NCBI RefSeq assembly: GCF_910596095.1
Contig: NC_056538.1
Coordinates: forward strand, 11,836,001 to 11,900,000
DNA: 64,000 bases
Direction of reading: 5' to 3'
Source of the DNA: Thunnus maccoyii
Taxonomy: Eukaryota; Chordata; Actinopteri; Scombriformes; Scombridae
This document shows, in pieces, positions 56,474 through 64,000 of the stretch (position 1 is its first letter; each line of letters starts with the position of its first letter). The notes below the pieces were generated by a model. It searched no databases. It was not told where the DNA came from and saw nothing but the letters and a program-made list of their open reading frames with translations. Made by a program: the position numbers and the translations under genes.

Positions 56474-57647
56474 CGCACGCACGTGGAGTGTGTGTTTGCA
56501 TTGTATCAGTTTGCGTCTCAGTAGGGGTTCGGAATAAAGGGACTTGAATGACTGATTTTGTCCATGCTAGAATTTCCATCTTAGTGACGACAACATCACA
56601 GACAAGTCAGATTGGATTCACTTCGTGCGATGAATCTCCTCAGGCAGCGACCTTGAGGGATGACAGGTCATCCAGTGGAGGTGCTGTGTAAATGCATGTC
56701 TGTGCCATGAAAAATATGCCATATGCTGCTTTTACTTATCGCCAGCTAGAGTCATTACGCTGCATATAACCACAGGGGAAATGAAGCCTTAACTCTGGCA
56801 GAGTTTGAACTCCAAGACAACCAAGATCCTAAAAAAAACTAACAAATACAGTATTACTACTTCTACTTCCACTACTACTAATGTTACCTATTTGACTCAA
56901 ATCTAATACTGCGGGGCATTATAGATAAAATCAGAGTACATGTAATGGTGTATGTTATTTTATACCATGATATTACTGTTATTATTATATTATATTGATA
57001 CAGTCACTGGAAATTCAATTGAGAAACTATTTATAGATGAAATAATGAGACGGGACTGTCTGTTTTTCGTTAATCCAGTAATTAAATATCTAAATAATCA
57101 AGGAACTTCATCACATTGATGCAAAAATTCTTTAAATCCTAAAAGCTGTCCTACTTTATGACCAACCAGAGGTATAAATGTGAATGGACAGTTACTTTGG
57201 TACAGCAAAATCTCTGGTAGTTGACATATTTCTATCCTATCATAGTACATAATGTCATATCAGCAAGGCATACTAAATACTGCACATCTTTGAAATGTAC
57301 TGCGGAACTCCAGTAGAAATTAGCAGCTGACTTACACCTGCAGACTCAGAGGTCTGTCCTCCAACGCTTCAAACTATACAGTCAGCACTGACCCCGATCT
57401 TTCGCCCCAGGCCCCTCTGACATGTCCAGGGAGCTATCAGGGTCTCATTACCCTGCTGAATAATTCAGTGCTGACACTCCATCGCTGATCTATTCGCTTG
57501 ACCTCCGAGGACACCGCTCTCTGGGTGTCTGCTTAGATATCAGGAGGATCCTGAGACCACATGGCTTGACCACAAGGCACACACATGTCAGGTCTGTTAA
57601 CTGGTTTATCAGCCAATTAACAAACCTCGGTGGTGTCGCTGATCATT

Positions 57648-57719
57648 GGTTAATTGCTTTGATCAATGATTGTTTAATTGCATTAACCAGTGATTGGTTG
57701 ATTGCATTAACCAATGATC
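57648..57719. repeat. Three 24-bp tandem units
   Basis: Units start at 57648, 57672 and 57696 and read GGTTAATTGCTTTGATCAAT+GATT, GTTTAATTGCATTAACCAGT+GATT and GGTTGATTGCATTAACCAAT+GATC. The sequence just before the array (gatcattggttaattgc, 57641-57657) is an inverted match to its end (57704-57719). Confidence 0.75.
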
Positions 57720-59682
57720 AAACAATGCAGTCATCGGTTAAATTGGAGAATGAGTAAGGCAACAGTCATTCTTTTTTTCTGCTTGCAAATGTCTTCGCAC
57801 ACAATCTAAGATCCTTTTGTGCATATCGGCAACACTTAACCTTTAAATGGGAAATCAATGACCATGAGTTGAATTCTCCATGGCCTACCTACCAACCAAC
57901 CATCTAACTATCTATCTAACAGAAATTAAATTCAGCATTTTCAGGTATCACAAATTATATTGAACAGGATACATGATGCAATGAAGAAGATGAGAATAAA
58001 ATTCATCTCTGTACAACAATAATAACTTGAGTGAATTCAGGGAGCTTCAACAAACTCTAGCTCTGACATTTAATCTTCTTTGCAGTTACACATGACAAAT
58101 GTGAAATAAATTCTTTATGATGTGACTGACTTTATTTGATCTGCTCTCATTGAGTTTAAACAGTTCAGACTTTTTAATGAAGACCACAATTAAAATGCAG
58201 GAGTCCCAGCAAAGCTTTTGGTTTGGACGAGTGAGCCAGCACTTTACTTATCCAGCTTTCATAATAGATGAACTCCACACTGCGTCCAACTCCTCGCTCC
58301 GGCTCCCTCCTTTCTTCATTTACTCTCCTCTTTTTGCTTATAACACACCTACTTTGAAGCTGTGTCTTCTGCAGTACTTGACATGAATAAGCATCTCATC
58401 AGCATGCAATCCCTCTCTACCACAGAGAACGATGATTGAACGAGTGCGTCTCCCACGTCCTTCCACTCACCTTCAGTATACTTTCCTCCTCTTTCCACAG
58501 GGCTGTTTTCCTGTTTTGTGTCCCACTCTCTAGTGCAGCCAGGCAAGAAATAAAGTTTATACGCATCTCTGGTCAGAAAAAGTTTCCAGAAGAGGTCTCT
58601 ACTTGAACTTTAAGAACAGTTTTTATGATAATACTTAATAAAGTCAAGGCCAGTTTTGTTGTTTTGACAAAGGAGGATGTCTGAAATAGTACAAATATTT
58701 ACCATATGTGGGTCTGTGTTCACATACTTAAATGTGTACTGTAGCCAAATGTCTGTGTGTTTCTTGTAATGTCTGGCAAAGGTGTAAATGTGTGTTTCTC
58801 CCACACCAGCCAGGAGTCTTATGACACCAGGAATGGTGCTAAGACTCCAAGACTCAGAAGTGGTCCAAGAAGTGTGTAAATATAGATTTGTCACTGGTAC
58901 CAGCCCTGAAGATAAAAAGAAACAATCTTTGTGCGCCGGTGTACAAGTGGCGCGTGTTAATAATTGTTAATGTCTCCCTTTCAAACAATTTTCCACTGTG
59001 TTTATTGACTGAATCCACACTCAAATGCCCAACATCCTTTATTTTATTTCCACTTTACTACTTACACTTTACTGTTTGTGTGCAGTTTTGCATTGCGCAT
59101 TTGTGTGTGCATTTAAATCATTTCACCGTATTATTCTGTATGTTGTTTTAACACTTGAATGTATCTGTGTACACCTATTGCACAGGGTATGTGCGTGTTT
59201 GTGCGTGTACGCAGTGTCGACACCCTGGCATGTTTAGCTCCCTCCTTTTAGGCCAGTGCAGGCTGTGACGAGACAAGGAAACCAGGATCCTGTTTCAGGC
59301 TGGATGAGGCTATAAGAGACCAGAGAGCAGTCTGCACAGACAGAGAGAAAGACAGACAGACAGATAGAAAGAGGAGAAAAAGAGCAAATAGGCCTAGAGA
59401 AAGCATAAAACTTACAAAACAAAACGCAGAAAGTGACTGAAGAGATTTTGAGAACTGCAGAAGACGGCCAAAAAGTAGCTGAGAGAGCTGTCTGAACACA
59501 CTATCAGTCAGACAAAACAAGCTTTCCTGAGACATCCATCACTGTCTGAGGCTGGAGTGATCAGTCATCCCGAAAAAGGGGCGAAGGACTTGGAAACACT
59601 TGGAAACCCGAAGCTCTTCCTCCTCTCCACCTTGCTCTCTGAACTCCCTTGCCCTTGAGGGGAGGGGGCACCCTCTGGGGCC

Positions 59683-59954
59683 ATGCTATCCGCCCGGAGC
59701 AGCGGTGGGGGCGTCGGCGGTGGACACCAGCCACCCCATGTGCACCGTAGACTGTCTGTGTCCTCAGTCAGTGGGCCAAAAGCCCAACGCAGCAACTCCC
59801 AGGATGTCAGGCGCAATGTCTCCTCCGGAAAGCAGGGGGCGCAGCAGCGACAGAAGGCGGCGCTGATCAGAGAGATGGAGACCAACTGGTACCTGAAAAT
59901 GTTTGGATTGGGCAAAGAGGAGACAGTCGCACATAAGACTGGCATGCCCTACAG
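59683..59954 (+). CDS. kcnab1: Voltage-gated K+ channel beta-1 subunit, first coding exon (Kvbeta1.2/1.3-type)
   Basis: Kvbeta subunits are cytoplasmic aldo-keto-reductase-fold partners of Kv1 channels; the Kvbeta1 N-termini inactivate the pore. This exon encodes 90 residues plus two bases, beginning MLSARSSGGGVGGG and ending METNWYLKMFGLGKEE and KTGMPYR, followed by a GTCAGT donor that splits the Arg codon. Human Kvbeta1.2/1.3 has the same layout, length and splice point (MLAARTG... REVEMNWYLKL ...TGMPHR). The middle differs: it is Gly/His/Ser-rich. The start is the first ATG matching the family N-terminus. The aldo-keto-reductase exons are not in the remaining 4 kb, consistent with the large first intron of this gene. 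Position after gmps agrees with mammalian synteny. Confidence 0.88.
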
Positions 59955-60210
59955 GTCAGTTAAGCCCCACATGAGTGAGTGTGAATATGTATGTGAGAGA
60001 GAGCTTAACTATCACACGGCCGTTCTTGACAAGGTGCAAACAGATTGAAGGCCTAATGTGCTGAAAAGGGCTGCTTGTTGATTTACAAAATCGTTTGACT
60101 GATGGCTCCTTAGACATATTCATCTCACAAGTACTTACACTCCACATGCATACACAGAAGTACCAACTATTTTGATTCTCTACACATCATTAACACTGCG
60201 ATCAGGAAAT

Positions 60211-60211
60211 T

Positions 60212-60255
<44 letters not shown>
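60211..60255. repeat. TG microsatellite
   Basis: About 21 uninterrupted GT units, 260 bp after the kcnab1 exon. Confidence 0.9.
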
Positions 60256-60257
<2 letters not shown>

Positions 60258-62611
60258 CGCAACATGCAGTACAGTGAGTAAGCTACACATGGTGTGTGCA
60301 TCTACGCTAACAGATTACTCTGGTATTTTTGGGGAGGGCCATCAGCGATATCTGATGACAAGCGGTTCCCCCTCCTGTCCTATCATTCATTTGTGAGCAT
60401 TGTGTGTCGCAGGAGTCACGTTGGTCATAATGACCCCCGGCTTAGAGTTGTGTCACCTGATCTGGACGCAGTGCTAATAGCCAGCATCTGTCTTGCTGCA
60501 TTAGACTGTGTTGACATCTTCTAACGCCATGGTGACAAAACATATGGAGGCTGGAAGTTTTGATTCCTGCTTCTGTGATTGGCAGACAGAAAACACCAAT
60601 GGCACTGGTTCCCAGGCTGTGACAAGAGTCACAAATTCCACTTGTGGTGATCTTTTTTCCCCCATCTCTCTCTGTGTCCTCTTCTTGTTTCTCACACATG
60701 GATATTTTCAGTTTTGGGCCAGGCTCCCCCTCCTTCGCCATGTCGTTCCTCTCTCCACTCTCCTCTTCTTTCTTGTCGCTAAATGCCTAATCCGTCTGTG
60801 TCTCATTCCAATCGTTCAAGCCTAAAGCTCCACATTCATCAGTTTGTAGTCCAGCCTTTCTCCTTCCTTCCTTCCTATCTCCTCTCTTCTCTCTTTATTC
60901 CCTGGACTCCCTGCTGGTTTTGGCTCTGCTCTCACTCTAATTTAGAAAAACAAAGCACAAGGATGACTGAGAACTAAGGGCATAGAGTGGGGACAAAATG
61001 TCGAGGTCTCTCAAATATTTATGGATCTAGTTATTTAGCAAAGCAACAAAGTACAAAAATTCATATTCAAAAGGATCTCCATAATCTAAATGTATTTGTT
61101 TGGTATTCAGAGAAACTTCTTTGGCAGGAAGTTACAGAATCACATCATGTGCTCAGCTTTGAAACGAAGCAGCAAGATATTTTTGCTTCATGTAATTTTT
61201 CTCTCCCCTAAACTTACCAAAGATCTTTTTATTGGCCTTGTTTATATTGTAAGTAACAGAATATTTTATAAATGTGGAAGATCCAAGAAGATGTTGAAAC
61301 AACATTAAAACCCTCTAAACATAAGGACTTTTGGTGGTGTGTCACCTGAAACAGCTGTTGTTTGTAATAACCTGCAGGATGAGGATCAGCGAGTTGTCTT
61401 TAAAGGTGATTAGACACTGAGTTGATTAAGTATCTTGAAGATAACTTATGTTGTTTCTTTCATTAGGAGGAAATCATATCTTTGCATTAGCCAACTCAAT
61501 GTCTGCTGTGTGGGCTGTCATCTTTGTTTTAAAATGTGTTGCAGCACCTCTTCAACAACCACACTACACTTCATTTAGAACCAAAGTGTATTAAAAATTC
61601 ATTAGTGACAATGTTCAGCTCTGGTGCAGGAATGATGCAGATGTTTGTCCTGTCTCATACAGTATTTAAAATATGTAACCATGACTGCAGCCTTTTCCTG
61701 GCCTTTCTCTGGTTGGTCTAGCTGCAGAACATTACTTGCCATGTATGGATTTTATAGGAGCAACCAGTTGAAACACATTAAAAGTTTTGCAGATCTGTAA
61801 ATCTCTCACGAGCACAGTTTAGTGGAATGATGGTAACACTATTTAAGTAAAGCAGAGCTCCAGGGCCTGCATGTAGGATATACAGTGTGGGTTTGTATTC
61901 CTGACAGCAAAGTTTAACATAATCTGACCAGTGAAGTGATGCATAGATCATAAACTGTACTGTATTTTGTCAATATCCACCACAGCACTGCAGTGTTATA
62001 AAACAAGTGGAGATTTTAAGGTTGGCATAGTTTCACTCACTTCATCATGTGTTACTGTTATTTCCCACTACTACACTACTACTACTGCACATGTTTCACT
62101 GTTTGTGCAACAAAATCCTTCCTTATTCTTTAAGTCTCTGCTTCATGATTAGATTTAATGGGTAGAAAACAGCACAAATCTTTAGTTTGGACTCTCTATG
62201 CGGGTTTAGTTAATGGAAAGCGGGGGTATGTTGTGTACAGTCATTGTAGATTTTAAAGGAAAAGTGAGAAAAAAATTATGGTTTCTGTCAAAGTCTTCAA
62301 TGTCCATTAAAAACACACGTCAACCTGTTATTTCAGATGTGGGTCTTAAATGTTATTCAAGAGTTGGCCTGTTGACATGCTGGTGGCTGCTCACTTCACA
62401 TGCTCTTTATTTACAGGCTCATAAAAATATGATGAAAGTATCTCATGACTTCAGTTGACTTGATATGTGCACGTGGAGGCGAGGAGTGTGTGTGTGTGTG
62501 GGTGTGGGTATGTATGTGTGTGTTTGTTTCAAAAGTGATGAGCTCAGTGGACCACCAATAAAAAAGGCTACACAGTGTGAATCACTGTAAGATTAGCACC
62601 ACCTTCACACA

Positions 62612-62657
<46 letters not shown>

Positions 62658-62799
62658 CACTTACATGTACACACACATATACAGAGACAGACAGACAAAA
62701 AAAGCATTTTCTGATTGATTCTTGCTGGATATTTGACACTGATCATTACAGTCTGATCACAGCAACGTCATTATTGTAATGTAGAGTCAGTCTGTACTA

Positions 62800-62847
62800 C
62801 TAGGTCAGACTGAATCGTTCTTTCAAGAACGATTCAGTCTGACCTAG
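62800..62847. repeat. Perfect 23-bp inverted repeat with 2-base centre
   Basis: The left arm 62800-62822 (ctaggtcagactgaatcgtt+ctt) and the right arm 62825-62847 are exact reverse complements around TC. No terminal duplications or extensions were seen. Confidence 0.9.
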
Positions 62848-62916
62848 AAAAGACGTGAGCATGAGATGAACCACTCCAAAAGTCCTCTTCCTGCCAATCA
62901 GCCAACTCTCTCTCTA

Positions 62917-62959
<43 letters not shown>

Positions 62960-63148
62960 GTCTGCCAGTTCTCTTCTCTGAGCCCCTGATGTGGATGCCA
63001 AACAGCAAGCGATGGCTGGATATCCTCTCTCTCATTTGAATCAGAACAATTGCTGCAATTTTTAGCTCTCCAGTGAATCTGCATAAAAACTGGAGCAGAA
63101 TATAACCACAGACTGTAATAACAGAGCTAAAAATATCTTTTTCTCACC

Positions 63149-63177
63149 CTTAAATATGTATTTTTTACATATTTAAG
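63149..63177. repeat. Perfect 12-bp inverted repeat with T5 loop
   Basis: Arms CTTAAATATGTA and TACATATTTAAG around TTTTT. Confidence 0.85.
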
Positions 63178-63937
63178 AGGACAACATGATATTAATGCCA
63201 ATTTGATAGAGATAGAATATTTAAACTACATTTCCTTTAAGCTGTTATTGTGCAAGTATTGAAAGTCTAATGTATTCTGCCTTAATGGATGTAATGATGT
63301 AATTGTATTGAATTTTCTGTCACAAATTACCTTGTAAAACCTCCTTTAGATGGTGTTCTGTAATTGTACATTGCTCAGTTTTATTTTATGCATCAAGAAA
63401 ACTGTCGTTCTAAGATGGTTGGTAATAATTTGGCATGTCAGTAACAAGATGCATCATCCCCTTAATGAGGCTGCCACAGCTGTGAAAGTCAGCAACACCT
63501 GCCTTAATAACACCTTCGTGGTACAATGATCCTCAAAACTGCCAACAGGCAATTCTAGCTTGTATTTGTATTTGTGCCTCTACTAAATTGACTATTTTAT
63601 GAAAACACAGAAATTGTTATGAAAAAAAAGACTTTTAATATGCAAACCTTTTATTCAAAGCCATTTCTCCTACAACAGCGTCCCAGGCTCTGGTGAAACT
63701 TGATTGACTCAAATGATGACAGGCAACAGTATCACTGCTCTTCTCTAACCTGCCACTGGGCTCATATTTCCTTACACGCCTGGCACAACAGACAGAGATG
63801 TGGCAACAGGATAGTGTCATGTGGAGAACAAAAACACATGTTCCAGTATACAGTCGCTTGATGGATGAAGCATGGTGATACTGCCAAGATTAGTGGTTTG
63901 ATTCACACAGCAGCAGATACCTTTTTGTAGTGGCACA

Positions 63938-63983
63938 GCTACTGCCAAGGTGCGTGTCAAAATTCACGCACCTTGGCAGTAGC
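63938..63983. repeat. Perfect 19-bp inverted repeat with 8-base loop
   Basis: Arms GCTACTGCCAAGGTGCGTG (63938-63956) and its exact reverse complement (63965-63983) around tcaaaatt. It is GC-rich relative to its surroundings and ends 17 bases before the window edge. Confidence 0.9.
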
Positions 63984-64000
63984 AAAGTAGAAAAGTAGAA

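Larger units (their letters stand above)
47955..59682. other. Gene-poor interval between the class C receptor and kcnab1
   Basis: About 11.7 kb, AT-rich, with no exon recognised on either strand. Identified contents: a repeat-type tail at about 50460-50520, a GGAT array (50347-50372), TG/GA microsatellites (51310-51330, 52013-52030, 53961-53983, 56438-56470), two inverted-repeat elements (53012-53189 and 55037-55451), and a 24-bp tandem repeat (57648-57719). Conserved noncoding regulatory DNA is likely near a chemoreceptor and a neuronal channel gene but cannot be seen from one sequence. Confidence 0.6.
59955..64000. other. kcnab1 intron 1 (partial)
   Basis: No second coding exon was recognised. 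It contains long TG and CA microsatellites (60211-60255, 62610-62660, 62928-62955), a TTCC-rich stretch near 60860, and three perfect hairpins (62800-62847, 63149-63177, 63938-63983). The alternative Kvbeta1.1-type first exon, if present in this fish, is not in the window as far as I can see. Confidence 0.65.

Noticed and set aside
59565-59945. 126-aa minus-strand frame
   Set aside because: Antisense of the kcnab1 first coding exon; the plus frame has the family match and a splice donor.

Overview
The window is nuclear DNA of a teleost fish, most likely a percomorph. Genes are split by many short GT-AG introns, the encoded proteins are closest in my recollection to vertebrate (fish-like) orthologues, and the non-coding DNA is full of fish-type interspersed repeats (L2-like LINE tails, foldback MITEs, dense CA/GA/GATA microsatellites). 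No bacterial, CRISPR, rRNA or convincing tRNA features were seen. All gene names come from reading spliced exons by eye and from remembered family sequences; no database search was run.

Layout, left to right: (1) 1-1968 minus, the 5' three coding exons of tubd1 (delta-tubulin), cut by the window edge. (2) 4148-10705 plus, complete rps6kb1 (p70 S6 kinase 1), 15 coding exons, 505 aa, head-to-head with tubd1 as in mammals, with an L2-like LINE remnant and other repeats in the spacer. (3) 14868-17883 minus, complete slc33a1 (acetyl-CoA transporter 1), 8 coding exons, 550 aa, convergent with rps6kb1. (4) About 6.8 kb of repeat-rich DNA holding two copies of a foldback element, then 24683-37107 plus, complete gmps (GMP synthase), 16 coding exons, 690 aa, with one GC-AG intron. 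(5) 41132-47954 plus, a complete class C GPCR of the calcium-sensing/V2R type, 14 coding exons, 947 aa, best read as the fish orthologue of Vmn2r1 (OlfCc1 olfactory co-receptor). (6) About 11.7 kb without a recognised gene, containing palindromic elements, then 59683-59954 plus, the first coding exon of kcnab1 (Kv channel beta-1 subunit, 1.2/1.3-type N-terminus), whose remaining exons lie beyond the window.

The genes do not form a pathway. They are two conserved synteny blocks placed side by side: tubd1-rps6kb1 (human 17q23) and slc33a1-gmps-V2R-kcnab1 (human 3q25). The junction lies in the 10.7-14.9 kb convergent intergenic interval.

The most interesting observations are the unusual structure of the class C receptor (extra introns inside the ligand-binding and seven-helix exons, and a long alanine-rich insertion in intracellular loop 2), a nearly complete 0.4-kb palindrome at 55.0-55.5 kb, a piggyBac-like TTAA-flanked MITE in a gmps intron that carries a YY1-type motif, and three perfect hairpins within 1.2 kb of kcnab1 intron 1.
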